Shown here: positions 1 to 8,379 of the stretch, in pieces
How positions within the stretch are numbered: the first letter of the stretch is position 1
Layout of the letters: every line of letters starts with the position of its first letter
Assembly (NCBI RefSeq): GCF_014202475.1
Contig: NZ_JACHGV010000008.1
Location: forward strand, 62,001 to 126,000
Direction: 5' to 3'
Length of the DNA stretch: 64,000 nucleotides
Source of the DNA: Streptomyces paradoxus
Lineage (GTDB): Bacteria; Actinomycetota; Actinomycetes; Streptomycetales; Streptomycetaceae
Made by a program: the position numbers and the translations under genes
Notes under the pieces: model-generated
Told to the model about the DNA's origin: nothing
Seen by the model: only the letters and a program-made list of their open reading frames with translations
Databases searched by the model: none

Positions 1-1
1 G

Positions 2-907
2 CGCGTGGCCGACGAGATCGGATACCGGCCCGACAACGCGGCCCGGCTGCTGGCCCGTGGCCGCAGCCGCACGCTCGGCGTCATGTTCACCGTGCAGCAG
101 ACCTTCCACACCGACCTCATCACGGGCATCTACCCCGAGGCCGAACGCCTCGGCTACGACGTGCTGCTCTCCGGGGCGACCCACGGCCGCAGCGAGGCCA
201 AGGCCGTCGAGGCGCTGCTCAGTCACCGCTGCGAGGCGGTGATCCTGCTCGGCCCGGACGCCGAGCCCGCCTTCCTGGACGAACTCGGGCAGCGCACGGT
301 CGCCGTCTCGGTCAGCCGCCGGGTGCCCCGGGCCCGGGTCGACTTCGTGCACTCGGCCGAGGGCAAGGGGGTCCGGCAGGCCATGGACCACCTGGTGGAG
401 CTGGGGCACCGCAGGATCGTGCACATCGACGGCGGGCGCGGCCCCGGCTCGGCGGAGCGCCGGCGTGCCTACCGGGCCGCGATGCGCCGCCACGGGCTGG
501 AGGCCGAGGCGCGGGTCATTCCCGGTCACCACACCGAGGAGTCCGGCGTCGAGACCGGCCGGCTGCTCCTGGCCGAGCGGGACGGCGGACGGCCGCTGCC
601 GACGGCCGTCCTCGCCGGCAACGACCGTTGCGCGATGGGTCTGCTGATGGCGCTGACCCGGGCGGGCGTGGAGGTTCCGCGCGATCTGTCCGTCGTGGGC
701 TACGACGACAGTCACCTCTCCCACCTGATGCCGATCGGCCTGACGACCGTCCGCCAGGACGCCCTCCTTATGGCCGAGCACGCCGTCCGTTTCGCCGTCG
801 AGCGGCTGGAGGAGCGGGACCGGGAGCCTCGGGAGGCGGTGCTGGATCCCAAGCTGGTGGTGCGGGGGACGAGCGGGCCGGCCCCGGAAGGGCCGTGCCC
901 GGCCTGA
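2..907 (+). CDS. LacI-family transcriptional regulator (5' truncated by window edge)
   Basis: The frame is open from the window edge, so the start and most of the helix-turn-helix lie upstream. The first visible residues, RVADEIGYRPDNAARLLARG, match the last part of a LacI DNA-binding domain and its hinge helix. About 270 residues of periplasmic-binding-protein-like effector domain follow, ending in the typical GNDRCAMGLL and VVGYDDS segments. LacI proteins are usually sugar-responsive repressors that bind as dimers to palindromes. The next gene, transcribed toward it, is a sugar-binding lipoprotein with a LacI-like palindrome over its likely transcription start, so it is a natural candidate target. 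The ligand cannot be read from the sequence. Family call is firm. Confidence 0.93.
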   Translation, partial: RVADEIGYRPDNAARLLARGRSRTLGVMFTVQQTFHTDLITGIYPEAERLGYDVLLSGATHGRSEAKAVEALLSHRCEAVILLGPDAEPAFLDELGQRTVAVSVSRRVPRARVDFVHSAEGKGVRQAMDHLVELGHRRIVHIDGGRGPGSAERRRAYRAAMRRHGLEAEARVIPGHHTEESGVETGRLLLAERDGGRPLPTAVLAGNDRCAMGLLMALTRAGVEVPRDLSVVGYDDSHLSHLMPIGLTTVRQDALLMAEHAVRFAVERLEERDREPREAVLDPKLVVRGTSGPAPEGPCPA

Positions 908-934
908 CGCGCCCGGCCCCGCCGCCCGGTTCCG

Positions 935-1939
935 TCAGCGCGTGCCCTTCTTGGCGAACTCCGCGACGCTGTCGACGTTGTCCTTCGTGACGAAGGCCGG
1001 TCCGGTGAGCACGGGAGCGGTGCCGCCGCCGCTGACGTTGCCGTTCGTCCTGTACAGCCACAGCGCGTCCACCGCCAGGTAGCCCTGGAGGTAGGGCTGC
1101 TGGTCGACGGCGAACTCGATGCCGCCGCCCTGGATGGCCCCGACCAGGTCCTTGTTGAGGTCGAACGTGGCGACCTTCGCCTTGCTGCCCGCGTCCTTCA
1201 CCGACTGCACGGCGGTGAGGGCGACCGGGGCGCCGAGCGTGACGACCTGGTCGATGGAGGAGTCCTTCTGGAGCTTGGCGGTCAGCGTCGACTTCACCGA
1301 GGGCATGTCCGTGCCGTTGACGTACAGGTTCTCCGTCGTGCCCTCGAAGCCCTTCTTCAGTCCTGCGCAGCGGGCCTCCAGCGCGACCTGGCCCTGCTCC
1401 TGTATGACGCAGACGGCGTGCTTGGCGCCCAGTTGGTTCAGACGCTCGCCGAACGCCTGCCCCGCGATGTTCTCGTCCTGGCCGAAGTACTCCAGCATGC
1501 CGAGTTCCTTCCAGTCGTCCAGGCCGGAGTTGAAGCCGACGACGGGGATGCCGGCCGCCTTGGCCTTCGCCACCACGCCCTTCATCGCGTCGGGCTTGGC
1601 GGCGGTGAGGGCGATGCCGTCGACCTTCTGGTCGATGGCGTTCTGCACGAGGTTGGCCTGGTTCCCGGCCACGGGGTCGCTGGAGTAGACGAGCTTGATG
1701 TTGTCCTTCGCGGCGGCGGCCTGGGCGCCCTTGCGGATCAGGTCCCAGAACGTGTCGCCCGGTGCCGCGTGGGTGATCAGGGCGACGGTCATCCGCGGGG
1801 TCGTGGCCTTGCCCGCGGCGGCGTCGGTGCCGCCGGCCTCCGACTTCTTCCCGCCCGAGCCGCTGGAGCAGCCCGCGGCGAGCAGGGCGCCGGCGAGGGC
1901 TGCGGTGGTCAGGGCGGTGGCTCTGTGGTGTCTGCGCAT
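935..1939 (-). CDS. Sugar ABC transporter substrate-binding lipoprotein, orphan
   Basis: 334 residues. The N-terminus is a lipoprotein signal with lipobox LAAGC (Cys about 24), so the mature protein should be anchored outside the membrane. The rest is a ribose/galactose-type periplasmic-binding fold (Peripla_BP_4): a first lobe starting TVALITHAAPGDTFWDLI, VDGIALTAAKPDAM in the middle, and a C-terminal EFAVDQQPYLQGYLAV typical of RbsB-like receptors. No permease or ATPase gene accompanies it, so it must use a transporter encoded elsewhere or act as a sensor. It is convergent with the LacI regulator 27 bp away and stands alone behind its own promoter. Carbohydrate uptake is the likely role; the sugar is unknown. 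Confidence 0.92.
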   Translation of the reverse strand: MRRHHRATALTTAALAGALLAAGCSSGSGGKKSEAGGTDAAAGKATTPRMTVALITHAAPGDTFWDLIRKGAQAAAAKDNIKLVYSSDPVAGNQANLVQNAIDQKVDGIALTAAKPDAMKGVVAKAKAAGIPVVGFNSGLDDWKELGMLEYFGQDENIAGQAFGERLNQLGAKHAVCVIQEQGQVALEARCAGLKKGFEGTTENLYVNGTDMPSVKSTLTAKLQKDSSIDQVVTLGAPVALTAVQSVKDAGSKAKVATFDLNKDLVGAIQGGGIEFAVDQQPYLQGYLAVDALWLYRTNGNVSGGGTAPVLTGPAFVTKDNVDSVAEFAKKGTR

Positions 1940-2083
1940 GTCGGGTGCACCTCACTGTGCTGGGACGAGGGGGCCGCGCCCGGTCCGGGAGTGCGGGCGG
2001 TGGGTGGGCGCCCGGGGCGGCGGCGGTCATGGTGGTGCGGTGGTCCTGGGTGCGGACCCCTGCGTTCTCGATGACTGGAGCGC

Positions 2084-2105
2084 GCCACTAGCGCGCTCTA
2101 GTGGC
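2084..2105. promoter_or_regulatory. LacI-type operator palindrome
   Basis: An inverted repeat with perfect 8-bp arms, GCCACTAG and CTAGTGGC, separated by 6 bp (CGCGCT). The central AGCGCGCT is itself palindromic. It overlaps the predicted transcription start of the leftward lipoprotein gene, a classic position for a repressor. Assignment to the adjacent LacI regulator is inference. Confidence 0.65.
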
Positions 2106-2109
2106 AGGT

Positions 2110-2138
2110 ACTATGCGGGCGTCTCCGGGGGATGTCAA
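2110..2138 (-). promoter_or_regulatory. Promoter of the sugar-binding lipoprotein gene
   Basis: On the minus strand a perfect TTGACA (-35, 2138-2133) is followed after 17 bp by CATAGT (-10, 2115-2110), consistent with a housekeeping sigma factor. Transcription would begin near 2103, inside the palindrome at 2084-2105, and leave a leader of about 160 nt before the start codon at 1939. Confidence 0.65.
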
Positions 2139-2248
2139 CAGCTTTGTCAGGACGTACCAACAAAAGAAGGCCGCTCGTACGCACCGGTGCTGAACGGTGT
2201 GTACGAGCGGCCTCGGGCGGACGGTCCCGGACCGCCCTGCCCGGCTGC

Positions 2249-2659
2249 TCAGTTCTCCGTGCTGATGTTGACCATCCACGGGACGCCGAACCGGTCCGTG
2301 CACATGCCGAACACGTCGCCCCACATCTGCTTCTCCAGCGGCACCGCGACCGAACCGCCCTCGGACAGCTTCTCCCAGTAGCCGCGCAGCTCGGCGTCGT
2401 CGTCACCGCTGAGGCTCACGGAGTAGGAACCGCCCTGCTCCGACTCCATGCCCGGTGGGTTGTCGGCGCCCATCAGGGTGAAGCCGCTGGTGGTCTCCAG
2501 CATGCCGTGCATGATCTTGTCGGCGTTCGGGGCGTCCGCCTGCCCGAACTCTCCGTAGCTGTTGAGGTTGAGCGTGCCGCCGAAGACCTCCTTGTAGAAC
2601 TCCATCGCCTGCCGGGCGTCGCCGTTGAAGTTGAGGTACGGGTTGAGGCGCGAGGCCAT
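2249..2659 (-). CDS. VOC-family protein, PhnB/glyoxalase-like
   Basis: 136 residues starting at ATG 2659, with GGGAGG 6 nt upstream; longer readings of the frame lack a site as good. The sequence MASRLNPYLNFNGDARQAM, then FYKEVFGGTLNL, and the C-terminal WGDVFGMCTDRFGVPWMVNI are typical of the PhnB/3-demethylubiquinone-methyltransferase-like branch of the vicinal oxygen chelate superfamily. These are small cytoplasmic dimers of paired beta-alpha-beta units. Members are often annotated as glyoxalase or bleomycin-resistance-like, and a real substrate is rarely known. It is divergent from the aldo/keto reductase at 2833. No specific reaction is claimed. Confidence 0.9.
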   Translation of the reverse strand: MASRLNPYLNFNGDARQAMEFYKEVFGGTLNLNSYGEFGQADAPNADKIMHGMLETTSGFTLMGADNPPGMESEQGGSYSVSLSGDDDAELRGYWEKLSEGGSVAVPLEKQMWGDVFGMCTDRFGVPWMVNISTEN

Positions 2660-2832
2660 GAGAACCTCCCAGAAGGGGGCAAAAGTCGTGTCCGCGCAGC
2701 GTATCGCCAGGCACCGGCAACGGCTCGTCGAGCCGCCCGCGCCCTCGGCGGGGTCAAGGTTCGCCACCATCGGTGCCGTCACCAACTGCGCTGTTAACGT
2801 GGCCGCTTGAGTAGAAGGGGAGGCAGCGGTTC

Positions 2833-3684
2833 GTGTCATCGACATTCCGCATCGGCGGGGATCTGGACGTACGTCGGCTCGGTTTCGGGGCGATGCATCT
2901 GCCCACCGAGCCCGGCCCCGCCCGGGAGAACGCCCTCGCGGTGGCCCGGCGCGCCGTGGAGCTGGGCGTGACGCTGATCGACACGGCGCACCTGTACGGC
3001 GGCGGAGCCAATGAGGAGCTCCTCGCCGAGGCCCTTCACCCCTACCCGGAGGGCCTGCTGATCACCACCAAGGTCGGTGTCGCGCGCACCGGCCCCGGTG
3101 GGGACTGGAAGCTCGACGGACGGCCGGAGATCCTGCGCGACCAGGTCCGGCAGGCCCTGCGCCGGCTGCGGACCGAGCGGATCGAACTGCTCCAGCTGCA
3201 CCGCATCGACCCCGACACGCCGCTCGCCGACCAGCTCGGCACGCTGCGGGAGCTCCAGACCGAAGGCCTGGTCGGCCGGATCGGGCTGTCGGAGGTCACC
3301 GTCGAGGAGCTGGGGCGGGCCAGGGAGCTCGTCGACGTCGTGAGCGTGCAGAACCGCTACAACCTGCTCGACCGGGAGCACGAGCCGGTGCTCGACGCTT
3401 GTGCGGCGGCCGGTATCGCCTTCCTGCCGTGGCGGCCCGTGGCCTGGGGGAAGGCGGGGGCCGAGGGCGAGATCTCCGCGGTGGCGGCCGAGCTCGGGGC
3501 CACGCCCACGCAGGTCTCGCTCGCCTGGCTCCTCGACCGTGCGCCGGTCGTCCTGCCGATCCCGGGCACGGCCCGGACCGGGCATCTGGAGGAGAACCTC
3601 GCAGCGGCCGGCCTGACACTGACCCCCGCCCATCGCGCCCGCCTGGACCGGCTTGCCGGGGGCGTAGAGGCTGACTCGGGCTGA
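2833..3684 (+). CDS. Aldo/keto reductase
   Basis: 283 residues, GTG start with GGGGAGG upstream. The N-terminal RRLGFGAMHLP, the catalytic segment LIDTAHLYGGGANEELLAEA (Tyr in LYG), ITTKVG (catalytic Lys), LLQLHRIDP, and the C-terminal nucleotide-binding VVLPIPGTARTGHLEENL are all diagnostic of NADPH-dependent aldo/keto reductases with a TIM-barrel fold. Length is normal for the short bacterial branch. A second member of the same subgroup sits at 16962-17819 with the same motif order. The substrate is unknown. The gene appears monocistronic, followed after 27 bp by a GC-rich hairpin. Confidence 0.93.
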   Translation: MSSTFRIGGDLDVRRLGFGAMHLPTEPGPARENALAVARRAVELGVTLIDTAHLYGGGANEELLAEALHPYPEGLLITTKVGVARTGPGGDWKLDGRPEILRDQVRQALRRLRTERIELLQLHRIDPDTPLADQLGTLRELQTEGLVGRIGLSEVTVEELGRARELVDVVSVQNRYNLLDREHEPVLDACAAAGIAFLPWRPVAWGKAGAEGEISAVAAELGATPTQVSLAWLLDRAPVVLPIPGTARTGHLEENLAAAGLTLTPAHRARLDRLAGGVEADSG

Positions 3685-3710
3685 GGGGGCGGGCCGGGCG
3701 GTTTCCGTGT

Positions 3711-3726
3711 CCGGGGGTGTCCCCGG
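3711..3726 (+). terminator. Candidate terminator hairpin after the aldo/keto reductase
   Basis: CCGGGG and CCCCGG form a 6-bp stem with a GTGT loop, 27 bp after the stop at 3684. There is no U tract, as is usual for actinomycete terminators. Confidence 0.4.
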
Positions 3727-4032
3727 GCGGTTTCCCTGCCTGCCCGGGGAGGGGCCGGCCGCGCCGGGAAGCGTCGGCTTCCGGGGGGAGAGGGGCATGG
3801 CCGCCGGTTCTCCGAGTCGTGCGGCGGGCCGGACCACCGCGTCTGCTGCCGGGGGCGTCCTCCTGGCACGCATCGGCCGGAACACGAGGGCTCACGGGTC
3901 GTCGCGTCGGACGCGCTGTTGTTCCCTACGGTCGGGCCGTCGGCCGCCCGCCGGGACGAGCAGCGACCGGCCGTGTCCGGGGCGGGGAGCGTTCGGTCGA
4001 GCACCTGCCGGGGCGGCGACGCGTGCGAGCGC
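3727..4032. other. Intergenic stretch without a convincing gene
   Basis: About 300 bp of G/C-rich sequence. Short frames are open on both strands, but none combines a ribosome site, Streptomyces codon bias and a recognisable product. I see no promoter consensus or tRNA. It separates the rightward reductase from the convergent small gene at 4033. Confidence 0.5.
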
Positions 4033-4263
4033 TCACGCCTCGTCGGACGCTCCGCTGTTCCAGTCGTACGGGCCGCCGCCCTGCCACTCGATCAGTTCGG
4101 TGTCGTCGACGGCCGTGTCCGTGGTGGGCAGGCCCTCGCGGTGCAGCAGGTCCAGCACGTCGAAGAGGCTGTAGGCGACGCCCATGCGCTCACCGTGGAT
4201 GGTCACCAGCCGTCCGCCGTCCGTCGCGGGCGGCTGCACGACCACAGGGGGTTGACCGTCCAT
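4033..4263 (-). CDS. Small hypothetical protein
   Basis: 76 residues from ATG 4263, with a GGTGGGG sequence just upstream. The protein begins MDGQPPVVVQPPATDGG, continues LVTIHGERMGVAYSLFDVLD and ends in an acidic tail (WNSGASDEA). There is no signal peptide, membrane helix or cysteine, so it is probably a small cytoplasmic acidic protein. The coherent hydrophobic pattern and codon usage argue that it is real. I do not recognise the family. It is divergent from the secreted hydrolase at 4445. Confidence 0.6.
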   Translation of the reverse strand: MDGQPPVVVQPPATDGGRLVTIHGERMGVAYSLFDVLDLLHREGLPTTDTAVDDTELIEWQGGGPYDWNSGASDEA

Positions 4264-4444
4264 AGCCCCACCATGCTCCCGAAACGGCCGGTTCGCAGCT
4301 CGGTGGCGTCCAGAAGCGGTACCGGCCCGTCCTCGCGTGCCGGTGCCGGGCGCGCTGTGCGCCGGTGACAAGGCGCGATCCGGAAGCTGAGTTCTCATCA
4401 GCACTCCCTGAGAGCGCCTCCACCGGCGCCCTAGCGTCCGTGGC

Positions 4445-6175
4445 ATGGACATGAACCGTACGCACAGAGGGAAGTGGCGCGGTGCCGTGCTGGCGGTGCT
4501 GCTGAGTGCCGGAACGCTCACGGCCGCCGCCCCGGGCGCCCACGCCGACGGGGCGCGCACCGAGACGCCGGTGAAGTCGACGTCGCCGGTGACCGGAGTG
4601 ACGGAGTCGATGGTGCGGGTGAAGGTGCCGCTGCCGGAGTCGGCGGGGCCTCGCCCGGCCGCCTGCGACTGGCTGTCGTACCTGCGCTTCCGCTCCGCCG
4701 CCGGGCCGGCCGCGTCGGCCGACGCCGACCGGATCCTCATCGCCCAGCCCGGGATCCTGGAAGGGGCCGGGGCGTTCGACAGCGTCGCCCGCAACACCGT
4801 CGAGCGCGCCGCCGAGCAAGGGCGGCACATCGAGTTCTGGGCGCTGGACCGGCGCTCCAACTGCCTGGAGGACCGCACCGGTATCGCCTCCGGCGACCAG
4901 CACACCGCGGTCGACTACTACTACCGTGGCAAGCAGGTCGGCGGCCGGACCTTCGCCGGCTTCACCGGCAACGCGCAGCTGGGTTGGATGGCGAAGCTCG
5001 GGATCGAACAGACCGTACGCGACCAGTACGACCTGCTGACCGCCGAGTTGCCCTCCCAGGCGCAGCGCAAGCAGAAGGTGCTGTGCGGCGGTCACTCGCT
5101 GGGCGGTGTGATCACCGGGTACTTCGCCGCAGCCGACTTCGACGGCGACCGCGCCACGACGGCGGACGCCGGGTACAACCAGTGCGCCGGCTACTTCGCC
5201 CTCGACACGACCGTCTCCACCTCGCTGGCCGACCTCAGCGGCAGCATCCCGGACGAGACCAACCTGCCCGACATCGGCCTCGGTTACGGCGTCGTGCAGG
5301 CCGGGCTGGACAGCGGGGTGCTGCCGCGCACCCTGTCCGCGCCGGTGCTGCTCAACCCCGAGACCATGACCCTGCTCGGCATCGCCGGTCTCGGTGCCCT
5401 CGACGACCTGGAGGGCGAGGCCGACCTGCCCCGCTACCTGCCCTCCAACCTGAACATCGAGGCCACGAACCGTTTCCTGTTCGCCAAGGACACCGCCGCC
5501 TTCCTCAGCGGCAAGCCCGCGGTGAAGGACTTCCGGCTCACCAACGCGGCCGTGCTCGGGGCGCTGCTGGACGACAACTCCGTGCCGCTGGCGTTCCTGC
5601 AGACCAGCGTGGGCTTCTTCGACGGCGGACCCATCGCCGACAAGAGCTTCCCCGTCGCCAACGGCGGTGACCGGCAGGCCGGACCGTACGGCACCGCGTA
5701 CAAGGCCATCCCGGACCGGCCGCAGGGCCCGCTCTACACCTGGCGCAACTACGACCGCGTCGACGACCCGGACGACCCCGGGTACCGCTCCGCCGACGGC
5801 ACCCCGTTCACCGGCGCCGGCGAGGAGGTCACCGACATACGGCAACTGGCCCGCAGCCTCGCCGAGCAGCCGCTGGACTTCACCGAGCAGTACTTCCCGA
5901 CCAAGCTGGTCACGGACCTCCAGCTGGCCACATCCCCGCAGGTGAAGAAGCGCGTCGTGCACCCCGAGGGGCTCAAGGCCAACCCGGTGCTCACCGTGCT
6001 CGCCGGTGAGGGCCTGCTGGCCGGCCGGGTCCCGGCCGAACTGCACCCCGTGATCGCCGACGGCTACCAGCACCTCGACGTCCTGACCGCCGCGCCCGTG
6101 CAGAACGACGGCCGGCCCGAGCCCGTCTCCACCGCCCTCGCCGGCTTCGCACGGTCACCACGTCAGCAGCCCTAG
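4445..6175 (+). CDS. Secreted alpha/beta-hydrolase, lipase-like
   Basis: 576 residues. Residues 1-35 form a Sec-type signal peptide (basic MDMNRTHRGKWR, hydrophobic AVLAVLLSAGTLTA, cleavage after AHA). The central CGGHSLGG carries the GxSxG nucleophile elbow with Ser218, and a long lid-like insertion follows, a layout seen in large secreted lipases or esterases of Streptomyces. An acidic catalytic residue and a late His (LHPVIADGYQHLDVL) are plausible but not proven. It is convergent with the cutinase gene across a strong terminator, so two secreted Ser hydrolases meet here. Substrate not established; an acylglycerol or other ester is likely. Confidence 0.8.
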   Translation: MDMNRTHRGKWRGAVLAVLLSAGTLTAAAPGAHADGARTETPVKSTSPVTGVTESMVRVKVPLPESAGPRPAACDWLSYLRFRSAAGPAASADADRILIAQPGILEGAGAFDSVARNTVERAAEQGRHIEFWALDRRSNCLEDRTGIASGDQHTAVDYYYRGKQVGGRTFAGFTGNAQLGWMAKLGIEQTVRDQYDLLTAELPSQAQRKQKVLCGGHSLGGVITGYFAAADFDGDRATTADAGYNQCAGYFALDTTVSTSLADLSGSIPDETNLPDIGLGYGVVQAGLDSGVLPRTLSAPVLLNPETMTLLGIAGLGALDDLEGEADLPRYLPSNLNIEATNRFLFAKDTAAFLSGKPAVKDFRLTNAAVLGALLDDNSVPLAFLQTSVGFFDGGPIADKSFPVANGGDRQAGPYGTAYKAIPDRPQGPLYTWRNYDRVDDPDDPGYRSADGTPFTGAGEEVTDIRQLARSLAEQPLDFTEQYFPTKLVTDLQLATSPQVKKRVVHPEGLKANPVLTVLAGEGLLAGRVPAELHPVIADGYQHLDVLTAAPVQNDGRPEPVSTALAGFARSPRQQP

Positions 6176-6194
6176 TCCGTACACGCACACGCCC

Positions 6195-6224
6195 GGGGCC
6201 CGGGAGGATCTCCTCCCGGGCCCC
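6195..6224. terminator. Bidirectional terminator between convergent hydrolase genes
   Basis: A perfect 14-bp stem (GGGGCCCGGGAGGA with its complement) and a 2-nt loop lie between stops at 6175 and 6241. It can serve both strands. Confidence 0.85.
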
Positions 6225-6240
6225 TTGGTGTGACGCGGGC

Positions 6241-6882
6241 TCAGAGCCTGCCCGCGGCGAAGGCGGCCGCCTCCTCGGCGTCGTCGCGGTAGCTCAGGTG
6301 CGCCCCGACGTCGCCCCCGCCGTTCTCGCATACGGGGTCGCCCTCGGCGCAGAGGTCGAGCGTGCGGCTCTGGTAGGTGCCCGTGACGCTCTTGCCGAGC
6401 GCCCGGATCGGGTTGCCGAACAGCAGCACCGCGGCGACCTTCGGCTCCACCGCCGCGGGCAGCGTGGCCACGATGGGGCTGCCGACCACCGCACCGGCAC
6501 TGCTGATGCCGATCGAGTTGTCGACGACGTTCGCGCCCTGCGAATAGCCGACGAGAACGAACTTCTGGCCGGGGCAGGCGGCGGCCCGGCTCTTCACATG
6601 GTTCACCAGATCCAGATTTCCCTGTGCCGCGGACGTCGGGGAGAGGTCGGCGGGGTAGTTCACCTTGTAGCTGGACAGGCTTTTGCCCACCGCCTTCTTC
6701 TGCAGGGCGGAGTACACCGGGTCGCCGACGATGAAGCCGAGCGTGCCCGGCTCGAAGGTGCCGCGGGCCGCGACGACCTCGACGTCCGAGCAGGCCGCGG
6801 CCAAGGCCGGGGGAGCCGCGAGGGTGGTGAGTCCGGCCCCGCCGGCCAGCGAGAGCGCCGCGAGACACATACGGATACGCAT
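6241..6882 (-). CDS. Secreted cutinase-family serine esterase
   Basis: 213 residues. A signal peptide ends near LAAPPALAAA. The mature protein begins CSDVEVVAARGTFEPG, the classic cutinase N-terminus. The triad is visible: Ser114 in VGYSQG, Asp182 in EGDPVC and His195 in GAHLSY. Cysteines near 31, 103, 178 and 185 match the two conserved disulfides. Cutinases cleave ester bonds of cutin, lipids or polyesters. In mycobacteria a cutinase-like lipase (Rv3802c) is encoded within the mycolic-acid locus; here the gene is the last of six codirectional genes carrying similar functions. It may have its own promoter in the AT-richer 150 bp upstream, so operon membership is uncertain. Confidence 0.93.
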   Translation of the reverse strand: MRIRMCLAALSLAGGAGLTTLAAPPALAAACSDVEVVAARGTFEPGTLGFIVGDPVYSALQKKAVGKSLSSYKVNYPADLSPTSAAQGNLDLVNHVKSRAAACPGQKFVLVGYSQGANVVDNSIGISSAGAVVGSPIVATLPAAVEPKVAAVLLFGNPIRALGKSVTGTYQSRTLDLCAEGDPVCENGGGDVGAHLSYRDDAEEAAAFAAGRL

Positions 6883-7033
6883 GGGGGATCCTCCGCGTGG
6901 GAGGCGCGTGAAGCGCCTGCGAAAAAGGACGCCCCGAACGTATTGGCTTTGTCGCTCCCGCTGTTATGGATGGAATTATGGAAACGCCGCTGATTTTTGT
7001 CGCCGATTGAGTACGCCGTCTGAATCCGGGGAG

Positions 7034-8257
7034 TCAGTTCTGCCGTGTGTGCAGTGATTCCGCGCGCAACGCGAGAATGAGGTCGAGGCGGGTCTCCGGG
7101 TCGTGCAGGGCGTCACCGAAGAGCTTCTCCAGCTGGCGCAGGCGGTAGCGGACCGTCTGCGGGTGGATGTGCAGCCGTGCGGCGACGTCCGGCACGTTGC
7201 TGCCGCTGAGCAGCCAGGCCAGCAGGGTCTCGGCGAGCCGGTCGCGCTGCCCCGCCGAGACCGTGTCGAGGGGAGCGAGGACCCGTGCCTGGAGGCGCTC
7301 CAGCAGCGGCTCGTCGCCGTGCAGCAGCAGCGTCGACAGGTGCTCCGAGCAGCGCACCACGCCCTGGCGGGGGAGCACCCCACGGCCCATCAGACCGAGC
7401 GCCCGGGTGGCCAGGCGCAGCGACTGCGCGGCCTCGGTGACCGCGACCGCCGGGCCGATCGCGGCCGGTCGGCCGCGCAGCGCCAGTGTGAACGCCCGGC
7501 CGCCGATGCCGCCCGCGCCCTCCGGGTCGGGCACCAGCATGCGCGGCGGGCGGGACCCCATGTCCACCAGCGCGCCCGCCGCCGCCAGCGGCCGGTCCTC
7601 CTCCCGCCGGTCCGGCGCCGCCGCGAGCGCCACGACGGCGACCGTACGCGGCACCGGCCAGCGTGCGCTGTGCGCGAGGTCCTGCACGGCCTCCAGCGCC
7701 ACCGGCCCGTCCTCCAGGAGCAGGTCGAGCAGGCGCTTGCGGCGCCGTTCCAGCTCGTCGGAGCTGCGCAGCTGGGCCTCCGCGTAGCCGGACGCGGCCG
7801 CCTGGGCGACCTCGTGCACGGTCCGGAACGCCAGCTCCCCCAGCGCGGCCACGACCGTGGAGTCCAGGCCGAGTTCCTCCGCCGTTCGGCCCATCTGCCG
7901 CCAGGCGCACAGGCCGCCGACCCGCAGCGCGGACTGCAGTGCGTCCAGGCTGCGGCCCTCCAGGGCCTCGCCCCGCCCCAGTTCGTAGTACGTCGCCGCG
8001 ATCGCACCCGCGTCGTCGCGCGGGTCGGCGATGTGGTCGACGAACAGGGTCAGCGCCTGCACCACCCCGGACCGCAGGTTCCGGAGGTACGTGCCGTCGG
8101 CGGGCCGGGCGTACTCGGGGACCTGGCGGCGGACCTCCTCCTCCACCTCGTCGGCGACGGCCGCCAGATTCGCCCGCAGCAGCTCCGCCAGCTCCGGCGG
8201 GACCTGGGGAGGCGCGGTGGGGTGGTCCGGCACGCCGTGCGGGGTGGGCACAGCCAT
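7034..8257 (-). CDS. PucR-type helix-turn-helix transcriptional regulator
   Basis: 407 residues from ATG 8257, preceded by AAAGGAG. The C-terminal 60 residues, with AWLLSGSNVPDVAARLHIHP and QTVRYRLRQLEKLFGDALHD, are the PucR HTH_30 domain that ends this family. The first about 170 residues are a helical input region with an RRLLDLLLE-like linker, and the middle is the poorly conserved GGDEF-like segment. PucR regulators often control a neighbouring catabolic or lipid operon. It lies between the esterase and cutinase genes of the condensase locus on the same strand, 122 bp after the esterase, so it is a candidate local regulator. No effector can be inferred. Confidence 0.9.
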   Translation of the reverse strand: MAVPTPHGVPDHPTAPPQVPPELAELLRANLAAVADEVEEEVRRQVPEYARPADGTYLRNLRSGVVQALTLFVDHIADPRDDAGAIAATYYELGRGEALEGRSLDALQSALRVGGLCAWRQMGRTAEELGLDSTVVAALGELAFRTVHEVAQAAASGYAEAQLRSSDELERRRKRLLDLLLEDGPVALEAVQDLAHSARWPVPRTVAVVALAAAPDRREEDRPLAAAGALVDMGSRPPRMLVPDPEGAGGIGGRAFTLALRGRPAAIGPAVAVTEAAQSLRLATRALGLMGRGVLPRQGVVRCSEHLSTLLLHGDEPLLERLQARVLAPLDTVSAGQRDRLAETLLAWLLSGSNVPDVAARLHIHPQTVRYRLRQLEKLFGDALHDPETRLDLILALRAESLHTRQN

Positions 8258-8379
8258 CACGGACACTCCTTTCGACCGGAAGCGGCTCACCCGCGGGCTG
8301 TCACCCGTGGGACGAGTGGGGAGTCCCGTGTTGGACGGACGACCCCTCCGCCCCGTTCCGTGCCCCGACGGCACCCCCG

